Origin: Duganella aceris
GTDB lineage: Bacteria > Pseudomonadota > Gammaproteobacteria > Burkholderiales > Burkholderiaceae_D
Assembly: GCF_011090165.1 (NCBI RefSeq)
Contig: NZ_JAADJT010000002.1
Coordinates: 372,001 to 436,000, forward strand
DNA: 64,000 nucleotides
Reading direction: 5' to 3'
Made by a program: the position numbers and the translations under genes. Below are positions 26,637-35,690 of the stretch, piece after piece (the stretch's first letter is position 1; the number at the start of each line of letters is the position of its first letter). Below the pieces are notes generated by a model. The model saw only the letters and a program-made list of their open reading frames with translations, was not told the DNA's origin and searched no databases.

Positions 26637-27728
26637 TCAGCCCTCGACCACGGGCACGCGCGGCGCCAGGGCGCACATCAGCTCATAGCCGATGGTGCCG
26701 GCCGCTTCCGCCACATCGTCGACCGGCAAGCCCTTGCCCCACAACGTGACCTTGCTGCCGATGCGCGCCGACGGCAGCGCCGTCAGGTCGACGGTCAGCA
26801 TGTCCATCGAGACCCGGCCGACCAGCTGCGTCTTGACGCCATCGACCAGCACCGGCGTGCCCAGCGGCGCGTGGCGCGGGTAGCCGTCGGCATAGCCGCA
26901 GGCCACCACGCCGACCCGCATCGGGCCTTCGGCCTGGAAGCGGCTGCCGTAGCCGACCGCGTCGCCGGCGGCGATGTCCTGGATGCCGATGATCTCGCTG
27001 CTCAGGGTCATGGTCGGTTGCAGGCCAAAGCCGTCCGCCGTGCCGCCGCCGGGCGTGCCGCCGTACAGCATGATGCCGGGACGGACCCAGTCGTTGGCCA
27101 GCGACGCATGCAGCAGCACGCCGGCCGAGTTGGACAGGCTGCGCATGCCCGGCAAGCCGGCCGCGCCCAGCTCGAAGCGGCGGATCTGCTCGTTGATCGG
27201 CAACAGCGGGTGGTCGACATCGTCTGCGTTGGCGAAGTGGGTCATCAGCGTCACGCTGCCGACGCAGGTGATCGCGATCAGGCGCGCGTGGGCGGCGGCG
27301 TAGGCGTCCGGCATGAAGCCGAGGCGGTTCATGCCGGTGTTCATTTTCAGATGCAGGTCGAAGCGGATGCCGCGCGCGGTCAGCGCTTCCTGCGCCGCCT
27401 CCAGCCATTCCAGCTGCTCGTTGCAATGCACCGCCGCCTGCAGGTTGTAGCCGGCCATGGTGTTCAAATCCGACGGACCGAAGAAACCCTCCAATAACAG
27501 GATCGGCTTCTTCCAGCCCAGTTCGCGCAGCTTGACGGCGTTGTCGAACTCGATCAGCGCCAGGCCGTCGGCGTCGGCGAAACCGCGCATCGCGCGCTCC
27601 AGGCCGTGGCCGTAGCCGTTGGCCTTGACCACGCCCCACGCCTTGGCGCCGGGTGATAGCGCCTTGGCGCGCGCCAGATTATGTTGCATGGAATCGAGGT
27701 GTATCGTTGCGACTATCGGCCTGGGCAT
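26637..27728 (-). CDS. alr: alanine racemase
   Basis: 363 residues from the ATG at 27728 (MPRPIVATIHLD). PLP-binding Lys35 lies in WGVVKANGYGHG; the second catalytic Tyr is in DAVGYGSRFQ (substrate entry) and the region GYADGYPRHAP follows; RVSMDMLTVDLT is the C-domain signature. It interconverts L- and D-alanine for peptidoglycan. The RBS is weak (GAAAAAAG). It is first in the operon with radA and divergent from lplT. Confidence 0.96.
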   Translation of the reverse strand: MPRPIVATIHLDSMQHNLARAKALSPGAKAWGVVKANGYGHGLERAMRGFADADGLALIEFDNAVKLRELGWKKPILLLEGFFGPSDLNTMAGYNLQAAVHCNEQLEWLEAAQEALTARGIRFDLHLKMNTGMNRLGFMPDAYAAAHARLIAITCVGSVTLMTHFANADDVDHPLLPINEQIRRFELGAAGLPGMRSLSNSAGVLLHASLANDWVRPGIMLYGGTPGGGTADGFGLQPTMTLSSEIIGIQDIAAGDAVGYGSRFQAEGPMRVGVVACGYADGYPRHAPLGTPVLVDGVKTQLVGRVSMDMLTVDLTALPSARIGSKVTLWGKGLPVDDVAEAAGTIGYELMCALAPRVPVVEG

Positions 27729-27798
27729 AAGACTTTTTTCAGCGAATAAGGGAAGCGCGTATTTTACCGTGTGCGGGCTGAGCTGCACTGCTCAATTC

Positions 27799-27827
27799 TT
27801 GGGGATACGAACAAAGCATGGTATAAA
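27799..27827 (+). promoter_or_regulatory. candidate sigma70 promoter of lplT
   Basis: TTGGGG (27799-27804), a 17-base spacer and TATAAA (27822-27827), 31 bases before the lplT ATG. Inferred by eye from spacing and consensus. Confidence 0.45.
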
Positions 27828-27858
27828 GCAAGCCAGATAAGTTTTCAGGCATCTAAGA

Positions 27859-29121
27859 ATGAACCGTGGTTTCTACACCATCATGGCAGCGCAATTCTTT
27901 TCGTCTCTGGCGGATAATGCGCTGCTCTTTGTTGCGATCAACCTGCTGGTAACGATGAATTCCCCAGGGTGGATCACGCCGCTCCTGAAACTTTCGTTCA
28001 CGCTGTTTTACGTGCTGTTGGCCGCATTTGTCGGCGCTTTCGCCGATTCGATGCCCAAGGGCAAGGTTATGTTCATCTCCAACCTGATCAAGGTTGGCGG
28101 TTGCCTGCTGATTTTCGCCCACGTCCATCCTTTATTAGCCTATGCCATCGTCGGTTTCGGCGCCGCCGTGTATTCGCCGGCCAAGTACGGCATCCTGACC
28201 GAATTGCTGCCGGCCGAGAAACTGGTGGCCGCCAACGGCTGGGTCGAGGGCCTGACCGTCATTTCCATCATCTTCGGCACCGTCATGGGCGGCGCGCTGG
28301 TCGGCGGCCGGGTATCCGGCTTCCTGCTCGGCTTCGACATGCCGCTGATCGACACCGGCATCGAGACCCCGACCCAGGCCGCGCTGTGCGTGGTGGTCGG
28401 CATCTATATGATCGCGGCGCTGTTCAACACGCGCATCCCGGACACCGGCTGTGTCTACGGCCACCAGGAACGCAATCCGATCAAGCTGATCACCGACTTC
28501 GCCAATTGCTTCGGGCTGCTGTGGAAAGACAAGCTGGGCCAGATCTCGCTGGGCGTCACCACGCTGTTCTGGGGCGCGGCGCAGACGCTGCAATTCATCG
28601 TGCTGGAGTGGGCCAACCGCACGCTGCATCTCACTTACGAACAATCCACCAGCCTGGTCGGCGTGGTCGCCATCGGCGTCGCGCTGGGCGCGGTGATCTC
28701 GGCGCGCTTCATCTCGCTGCGCCAGTCGCTGTCGGTGATCCCGGTCGGCATCGCCATGGGCGTGATCGTGATGGGCATGACCCTGGTGAACTCGGTCATG
28801 CTGGCGTATCCGCTGCTGGTGCTGGTCGGGCTGTTGGGCGGCTTCTTCCTGGTGCCGATGAACGCGCTGCTGCAACACCGTGGCCACGTGCTGATGAGCG
28901 CCGGCCATTCGATCGCGGTGCAGAACTTCAACGAGAACCTGTCGATCCTGACCATGCTGGCGGTGTACTCGCTGATGTTGCGCGGCCATCTGAATTTGAA
29001 CGTCATCATCCTGCTGTTCGGCCTGTTCCTGGCCGGGACCATGGCCATCATCCTGCGCAAGCACAAGGCCAACCAGCGCGAATTCGATTCGATCGCGCTG
29101 ATCGGCGAAGCCAAGCACTGA
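27859..29121 (+). CDS. lplT: lysophospholipid transporter LplT
   Basis: 420 residues, 12 hydrophobic segments. N-terminal MNRGFYTIMAAQFFSSLADN and YSPAKYGILTELLPAEKLVAAN are characteristic of LplT rather than other MFS proteins. LplT flips lysophosphatidylethanolamine across the inner membrane for re-acylation. In many bacteria it is fused or next to an acyltransferase (Aas); here the next gene is an SGNH hydrolase 6 bases away, which could act on a related ester. Confidence 0.93.
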   Translation: MNRGFYTIMAAQFFSSLADNALLFVAINLLVTMNSPGWITPLLKLSFTLFYVLLAAFVGAFADSMPKGKVMFISNLIKVGGCLLIFAHVHPLLAYAIVGFGAAVYSPAKYGILTELLPAEKLVAANGWVEGLTVISIIFGTVMGGALVGGRVSGFLLGFDMPLIDTGIETPTQAALCVVVGIYMIAALFNTRIPDTGCVYGHQERNPIKLITDFANCFGLLWKDKLGQISLGVTTLFWGAAQTLQFIVLEWANRTLHLTYEQSTSLVGVVAIGVALGAVISARFISLRQSLSVIPVGIAMGVIVMGMTLVNSVMLAYPLLVLVGLLGGFFLVPMNALLQHRGHVLMSAGHSIAVQNFNENLSILTMLAVYSLMLRGHLNLNVIILLFGLFLAGTMAIILRKHKANQREFDSIALIGEAKH

Positions 29122-29127
29122 TCGCCC

Positions 29128-30267
29128 ATGCTGGACCACCGCGTCAGCGCCGATATCCTACGCGGCGCGATCGAACTTGAACCGACCGCCAACGGCGTGA
29201 TCCCGCACCGCCTGCCCGCCTGGGCGCGCGCGCAATGCGCCGATCCGCAACTGGCGATGGTCGAGGCGCAGCCTGCCGGCGTGCGTCTGGCGTTCCGCAG
29301 CGAGGCCACCGTGATCGAGCTGGATGCCTTGCGCACCAAGCGCTTCTACATCGGCGCGCCCGAGCGGCCCGATGGCATCTATGATCTGCTGGTGGATGGG
29401 CGGCTGGTGAGCCAGGCCAGCATCGGCGGCGGTCATACCTTGTCGATCGATATGGCGGCCGGCGCGGCGACCACGGAATTCGGCCAGGTCGGCACATTGC
29501 GTTTCGGCGATCTGCCGGCGCGCGCCAAGGATGTCGAGATCTGGCTGCCGTACAACGAGGCGACGGAAATCGTGGCGCTGCGCGCCGATGCGCCGATCAC
29601 GCCGATTCCCGATCGGGGCCGCAAGGTCTGGCTGCATCACGGCAGCTCGATCAGCCATGGCTCCGACGCGGCCAGCCCGACCGCCACCTGGCCGGCGCTG
29701 GCGGCCGCGCGCGGCGGCGTTGAGCTGATCAATCTGGGCTTCGGCGGCAGCGCGTTGCTGGATCCGTTTGTCGCGCGCGTGATTCGCGATACGCCGGCGG
29801 ACGTGATCAGTCTGAAGCTGGGCATCAACGTGGTCAACACCGACTTGATGCGCTTGCGTGCTTTCGGGCCGGCGGTGCACGGGTTTATCGATACGATACG
29901 CGAGGGGCATCCGAATACGCCGCTGGTGATCGTGTCGCCGATCTACTGCCCGATTCACGAGGACACGCCGGGGCCGACCTTGATGGTGATGTCGGCGCTG
30001 AGCGCCGGCCAGGTGATCTTCCGCGCCGCGGGCAAGCCGGCGGAGCGCGCGGCGGGCAAGCTGACGCTCAATACCATCCGCGATGAGTTGCTTAAAATCG
30101 TCACGCAGCGCGCGGCGAAGGATGGCAACCTGTCCTATCTCGATGGGCGTGCGCTGTATGGCGCGGCGGATGCGGTCGATCTGCCGCTGCCGGACAATCT
30201 GCACCCGGATGCGGCGACGCATCGTCTCATCGGCGAGCGCTACGCGCGGCTGGTCTTCCAGTCTTAA
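29128..30267 (+). CDS. SGNH/GDSL-type hydrolase
   Basis: 379 residues. A beta-rich N-terminal domain (about 1-165) precedes the SGNH core: block I HHGSSISHGS (nucleophile Ser), block II GFGGSALLD, block III KLGINV (Asn), block V DNLHPD (Asp/His). Esterase or lipase activity follows from the family; the substrate is unknown. No signal peptide is seen. Its ATG is 6 bases after lplT, so they are likely co-transcribed. Its 3' end overlaps the convergent DUF1853 gene by 4 bases. Confidence 0.85.
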   Translation: MLDHRVSADILRGAIELEPTANGVIPHRLPAWARAQCADPQLAMVEAQPAGVRLAFRSEATVIELDALRTKRFYIGAPERPDGIYDLLVDGRLVSQASIGGGHTLSIDMAAGAATTEFGQVGTLRFGDLPARAKDVEIWLPYNEATEIVALRADAPITPIPDRGRKVWLHHGSSISHGSDAASPTATWPALAAARGGVELINLGFGGSALLDPFVARVIRDTPADVISLKLGINVVNTDLMRLRAFGPAVHGFIDTIREGHPNTPLVIVSPIYCPIHEDTPGPTLMVMSALSAGQVIFRAAGKPAERAAGKLTLNTIRDELLKIVTQRAAKDGNLSYLDGRALYGAADAVDLPLPDNLHPDAATHRLIGERYARLVFQS

Positions 30268-31253
30268 GCGGGCAGCGTGCCGTCCTGGCGGCGCTGCGCG
30301 GCTTGGGCGTGCCAGTCGTCGGGGACGATGAAGCCTCGGCGCTGTTCCACCAGCCATTCTCTTTTTTCCTGCATCGCGGTCACCATCACCGGCGCGGATA
30401 GTTGCGTCATCTGGTCGCTGAGTGCGGCCAGCAATTCCTGTTTGCTCATCGCGGCGTTGGCCGGCGACTTCAGTGGCGCCAGCCAGTGCAGGCGGGGCAT
30501 GATGGTGTAGTGGCCGTCGGGCAGGTGTTGTGCTTGCGATAGCGTCATCCAGAAGCCGTTGCAGTGTGGCTGGGAGATGCCTTCCATGCTCGCCGCGTCG
30601 GCGCTGTGGGGGTAGAACAGCCAGCCTTTGACCAGCGCTTGCGCGCGGGCCACCGGTTGCGGCAGCAGCGGCTGCGCGGCGGGATGTTGGGCCAGCGAGA
30701 GTTGTTTGTCGAAGATCTTGCGCATCTTGGCGCCCAGCGTGTCGGCCAGGTTGGGGCCGATCAGGCCGTTGAAGTTGGCGCCGGCCGCGTCGGCGTCGAG
30801 CAGGTAGAACTTGGTGGCGAATTCGATGTGGACCAGGTCGTCGCCGTCGCGCAGCAGGAAGTCGAATTCGCCGACGGTGTCGTTGCGGCTGGCGCGCACT
30901 TGCAGGCCGTGCGCGACCAGTTGGCCGTGCTCGGCGAAGTAGAAGGCCATCAGCTTTTCGGCGTACAGGCCGAGGCGCGAGTAGTGGCGCGTACCGAGCG
31001 CCGATTCCAGCGGGATCGGGTCTTGTTCCAGCGCGGCCAGCCAGTCGGCGGTGGCCGGCGCCATCGGGCCGAAGCTGGCGATGCGGCCTTGCCAGTGCGG
31101 CGAGGCGGGGTCCAGCAGGTCGGGCGCGTCCAGCAGCCAGGCCAGCGCGCGCACGTGCGGGTGGTTCAGGTGCGGCCAGCGCCGCTCGAACGCGGCTTGA
31201 TAAGTCTCCACGCCACACGGCGCGGATGGCGCGCCGGGCTGCGGCTTAGTCAC
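30264..31253 (-). CDS. DUF1853 family protein
   Basis: 329 residues from a GTG at 31253 that overlaps the UDG-like stop and has GAAGG 6 bases upstream; no ATG fits the family N terminus (HPHVRALAWLLDAPDLL). The DUF1853 core is visible: RLGLYAEKLMAFYF, then FDFLLRDGDDLVHIEFATKFYL, which resembles a PD-(D/E)xK nuclease-like fold (E...D...ExK-type spacing in GEFDFLL and HIEFATK). The family has no proven function. Last gene of the tsaB-rimI-UDG operon. Confidence 0.8.
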   Translation of the reverse strand: MTKPQPGAPSAPCGVETYQAAFERRWPHLNHPHVRALAWLLDAPDLLDPASPHWQGRIASFGPMAPATADWLAALEQDPIPLESALGTRHYSRLGLYAEKLMAFYFAEHGQLVAHGLQVRASRNDTVGEFDFLLRDGDDLVHIEFATKFYLLDADAAGANFNGLIGPNLADTLGAKMRKIFDKQLSLAQHPAAQPLLPQPVARAQALVKGWLFYPHSADAASMEGISQPHCNGFWMTLSQAQHLPDGHYTIMPRLHWLAPLKSPANAAMSKQELLAALSDQMTQLSAPVMVTAMQEKREWLVEQRRGFIVPDDWHAQAAQRRQDGTLPA

Positions 31254-32472
31254 GGGCGGCCTTCGCCAGGCACAGGTCGCCCCAGGCCTTGGCTTTGTCT
31301 TCCGGCTTGCGCAGCAGGTCGTCCGGGTGGTAGGTGGCGACCACCGGCAGCTCGGCGGCGCCATAGCGCATCACCTTGCCGCGCGCGGCGGGGCCCATCA
31401 TCAGGCCCTTGGCGGCGAACTGGCCGAAGGTCATGGCCATCGTGGCGCCGGTCAGCGCGAGCTCGCGGTGCAGGTAGGGTCGGCAGGCGCTCAGTTCGTG
31501 GGCGGTCGGGGCGCGGTCGCTGCCGTCCGGGTTGGATGGGCGGCATTTGACCAGGTTGGTGATGTAGACGTCGGCGTCGGGCTTGAGCGCGATCGCTTTC
31601 AGCATGTTGTCCAGCAGCTGGCCGGCTTCGGCGGTGATCGGCTGGTTGTCCTTTTCGTCCAGGCGCGATGGGGCAGCGGCGATGGCGATCCAGGTGGCGT
31701 CGGCGGCGCCGCGGCCGTTGACGGCGTTGCGGCGGGTTTCGCACAGGTCGCAGCGGGTGCAGGTGGAGACGGCGGTCTTCAGTGTCGGCCAGTCCATGGC
31801 GGCGATGGCTTCGTCGCTGACCGGCGCGGCGCGGGCGGGGGCCGGGGCGTCGTCGAACCAGGAGGTTGAATCGTCTACAGGGGCGAACGTGGTGTCGTCA
31901 GCCGGCGGCGACGGCTCGGCGGCTGCGGTTGCGCGCGCGGTGGGCGGCGCGGCGGTTGGGACGTGTGCGTCGGCGGCCGGAGCCACGCGCGCGGCGGACG
32001 GAACGGCGGCGGCGTGGTGCGAGTCGGCGGCGGGAGCGTGTGCGTCAGCGGTCGGAGTCGCGCGCGGGGCGGGTGGCGTTGTCTGGGTGTCGGCGTGAGC
32101 GTCGCGCGACTCGATGGCCGCGACCAGGCGACCGGCATGCGGCGCTGCGTCCGCATCGTCGCCGGCATCGCGCGAGTCGACGGCCGCAGCCAGGCGACCG
32201 GCGTGCGGCGGCGTGGCGGCGGCGTCAGCCTGCGACTCGCCGGCCGGAACGCCGCGCGCCGCAGGCCTGGCTGCGGATGGATGCGCCTCGGCGGAATGGG
32301 CTAGCGCTGCGGCGGCGCTGGCAGGCGGCATCGCTGCGGCCGGCGGCGCCGATTCGCCTACACCCTCTTCTGCCAGCTCGCCTTCGGGCCGAGCCGCCAC
32401 CCGACGCAACTTCCACTGCGCACCAACGCCCATCTCCTCCAGGAAGACCGTGCTCCGTGCCGACTGACTCAT
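31246..32472 (-). CDS. uracil-DNA glycosylase family 4-like protein with long Ala-rich N-terminal region
   Basis: 408 residues. The C-terminal 190 residues are family 4 UDG-like: four Cys for an iron-sulfur cluster (CTRCDLCETR, NLVKCRPS, ELSACRPYL), GQLLDNML, FGQFAAKGL and the C-terminal YHPDDLLR, a variant of HPSxLLR. The catalytic motif GEAPGxxED is AAAPSRLDE here, so the usual Glu and Gly are lost. The first 215 residues are low-complexity Ala/Pro/Asp with a 22-residue duplication. It overlaps rimI by 4 bases. It may bind DNA without classical activity, or use altered chemistry. Confidence 0.78.
   Translation of the reverse strand: MSQSARSTVFLEEMGVGAQWKLRRVAARPEGELAEEGVGESAPPAAAMPPASAAAALAHSAEAHPSAARPAARGVPAGESQADAAATPPHAGRLAAAVDSRDAGDDADAAPHAGRLVAAIESRDAHADTQTTPPAPRATPTADAHAPAADSHHAAAVPSAARVAPAADAHVPTAAPPTARATAAAEPSPPADDTTFAPVDDSTSWFDDAPAPARAAPVSDEAIAAMDWPTLKTAVSTCTRCDLCETRRNAVNGRGAADATWIAIAAAPSRLDEKDNQPITAEAGQLLDNMLKAIALKPDADVYITNLVKCRPSNPDGSDRAPTAHELSACRPYLHRELALTGATMAMTFGQFAAKGLMMGPAARGKVMRYGAAELPVVATYHPDDLLRKPEDKAKAWGDLCLAKAARD
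32102..32233 (-). repeat. 66-nt imperfect direct duplication in UDG-like gene
   Basis: The stretch beginning near 32102 recurs 66 bases later (near 32168) with a few substitutions; in protein this is PHAGRLAAAVDSRD followed by PHAGRLVAAIESRD, 22 residues apart. It lies in the disordered N-terminal region. Confidence 0.75.
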
Positions 32473-32939
32473 ACTTCAAACCGCATAACGATCGCGTCCT
32501 CGCGTTGCTGGTTCGCCGCCGGGTAGTAACCCTTGCGCCGGCCGATATGTTTAAATCCGTAGCGCTCGTAAATCTCCAGCGCCCGCGTGTTCGATGGCCG
32601 CACTTCCAGCAGCACCGACGTCATGCCCAGGCCGCGCGCGCACGCCACGGCCTGATTCAGCAAAAACCTCCCCAAGCCCTGCCCCTGCCGCTCCGCCGAC
32701 ACCGCCACATTCAACAAATGCGCCTCGTCGACAATCGCCATCATCAGGAAATACCCCAGCAAATCACGATTCTGATCGCGCAACACCCAAGCCTCGTAAT
32801 TGCTGCTCAGCGAATCGACGAAATTGCCCATGCTCCACGGATGCGGATAAACCGTTTCCTCCAACTCCAGCACATCGGCCAGATCGGCTTGCTGCATCGG
32901 CTCGTAGTTCAGACGAGCCAGATCCCACACCTGCTTCAT
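32469..32939 (-). CDS. rimI: ribosomal protein S18-alanine N-acetyltransferase RimI
   Basis: 156 residues from the ATG at 32939, whose first bases overlap the tsaB stop (ATGA). GNAT fold: beta4 with LLNVAVSAERQGQGLGRFLL (acetyl-CoA pyrophosphate loop RQGQGLG), then LLEVRPSNTRALEIYERYGF, the classical RimI block. It acetylates the N-terminal Ala of S18 and possibly other proteins. The stop overlaps the UDG-like start by 4 bases. Confidence 0.93.
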   Translation of the reverse strand: MKQVWDLARLNYEPMQQADLADVLELEETVYPHPWSMGNFVDSLSSNYEAWVLRDQNRDLLGYFLMMAIVDEAHLLNVAVSAERQGQGLGRFLLNQAVACARGLGMTSVLLEVRPSNTRALEIYERYGFKHIGRRKGYYPAANQQREDAIVMRFEV

Positions 32940-33664
32940 GCGCCACCTTCGGCCGCTTTGGCGGCTGCCATGTCGCGGCGCTCGGCCTGGGTGTATGCGA
33001 TCTTGTTGCGCAAGTATAGCGGCTGCGCCTCGGCCGCCGTCACCGTCTTGCCGGCCGCGAAATCGATCGCCGCCAGTTGCGCGATCTGCGCCGCGTGCGG
33101 CATCACCGTGGCGTGACCGCCGGCCGGATACGCTTCGGCATAGGCAGACAAGCCGTTGCCGCAAGCGACCGGCGCGCCCTGCGACCGCACGTCGCCCGGC
33201 GCCGACAATGCCGGCGCCAACACCGGCACCGGCCGGCCGGAGCGGCTGTCATCCGCGCCGCCGCCGTCGCCGCCAAAACTGTACTGCGCCCAATAGACCT
33301 CGCCCATGCGCGCATCCAGCACCGCCAGCACCTCGCCGGCGCCATGCTGCTGATGGCAAGCCAGCGCCATCGCATCCAGCGTCACCACCGGCACCACCGG
33401 CAACCCGCCGCCGAACGCCAGCCCCTGCGCGATGCCGCAAGCGGTGCGCACGCCGGTGAACGAGCCGGGACCGGAGCCGAACGCGATCGCGTCGCAATCC
33501 TTCAGGCTGATGCCGGCCTCGGCCAGCAGTTCCTGCACCATCGGCAAGATCGATTGGGAATGGGTCCGCACGCCTTCCGACACGCGTGTGATGACGGTTT
33601 CGCCGCGCAGCAAGGCGCAGGAGGCGAGTTCGGAGGATGTTTCGATGGCAAGAATGGTAGGCAT
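32936..33664 (-). CDS. tsaB: tRNA threonylcarbamoyladenosine protein TsaB
   Basis: 242 residues from the ATG at 33664 (MPTILAIETSSELASCAL). ASKHA fold: ETSS phosphate loop, FGSGPGSFTGVRTACGIAQG, which is the TsaB signature, and DARMGEVYWAQY. TsaB pairs with TsaD and TsaE to form t6A37 on tRNA. A Gly/Asp-rich loop follows the DARMGEVY block. First gene of the four-gene overlapping operon; divergent from the thioredoxin-like gene. Confidence 0.95.
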   Translation of the reverse strand: MPTILAIETSSELASCALLRGETVITRVSEGVRTHSQSILPMVQELLAEAGISLKDCDAIAFGSGPGSFTGVRTACGIAQGLAFGGGLPVVPVVTLDAMALACHQQHGAGEVLAVLDARMGEVYWAQYSFGGDGGGADDSRSGRPVPVLAPALSAPGDVRSQGAPVACGNGLSAYAEAYPAGGHATVMPHAAQIAQLAAIDFAAGKTVTAAEAQPLYLRNKIAYTQAERRDMAAAKAAEGGA

Positions 33665-33760
33665 CCCGTATTTTAACCCGGCCGGCTTGCAGGCGCGACC
33701 CTGCGAGGGCATGTAGAATACGTCCTTTCGGCGCAGAGCGCGCCTTTAGCCGATCCCACC

Positions 33761-34189
33761 ATGCACAGTCTGACCCTGAATTCCGCCAACCGCGAAGAAG
33801 TGGCCGCCGCCCTGGAAGGCGAGCGCTGGATCGTCGCCTGCCTGTGCGCCGCCTGGTGCGGCACGTGCGACTCCTACCGCGCCACGTTCGAAGAAGTGGC
33901 GTCGCGCCATCCGGACAAGTTCTTCGTCTGGATCGACATCGAGGATCACGCCGACGTCGTCGGCGACCTGGACGTGGAAAACTTCCCGACGCTGCTGATC
34001 CAGCACCACGAGCTGGTGGCCTTCTTCGGCACCATGCTGCCGGATCCCGGCCTGGCGCACCGTCTGGTGCAATCGCAGTCGGCGCAAACCGACGAGGAGA
34101 TGCAGGAACTGATCCTCAACAGCGACGAACGCGCCCAGTGGCAGCGCGAATGCAACCTGCGCACCCTGATGCGCAACGCGCTGGCCTGA
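33761..34189 (+). CDS. thioredoxin family protein
   Basis: 142 residues with no signal peptide, so cytoplasmic. Redox site AAWCGTCDSYR places the Cys pair at 33 and 36 (CGTC instead of CGPC), and the cis-Pro is in VENFPTLLI. The C-terminal 45 residues after FFGTMLP are an unusual helical tail. Likely a thiol-disulfide oxidoreductase of unknown partner. Single gene, divergent from tsaB. Confidence 0.85.
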   Translation: MHSLTLNSANREEVAAALEGERWIVACLCAAWCGTCDSYRATFEEVASRHPDKFFVWIDIEDHADVVGDLDVENFPTLLIQHHELVAFFGTMLPDPGLAHRLVQSQSAQTDEEMQELILNSDERAQWQRECNLRTLMRNALA

Positions 34190-34201
34190 GCGCGTCGGCG
34201 C

Positions 34202-35566
<1,365 letters not shown>

Positions 35567-35690
35567 TGGTCCTCCCTGAATAAAGATGGTGATTGATAGA
35601 GATCCAACGCCATCATATTTTCAAGGCCGGCGGACAAGCGCCGCAATGCGACAGGCTGCGCAAACCCCGGCACCGGATGCGGAATACGGG

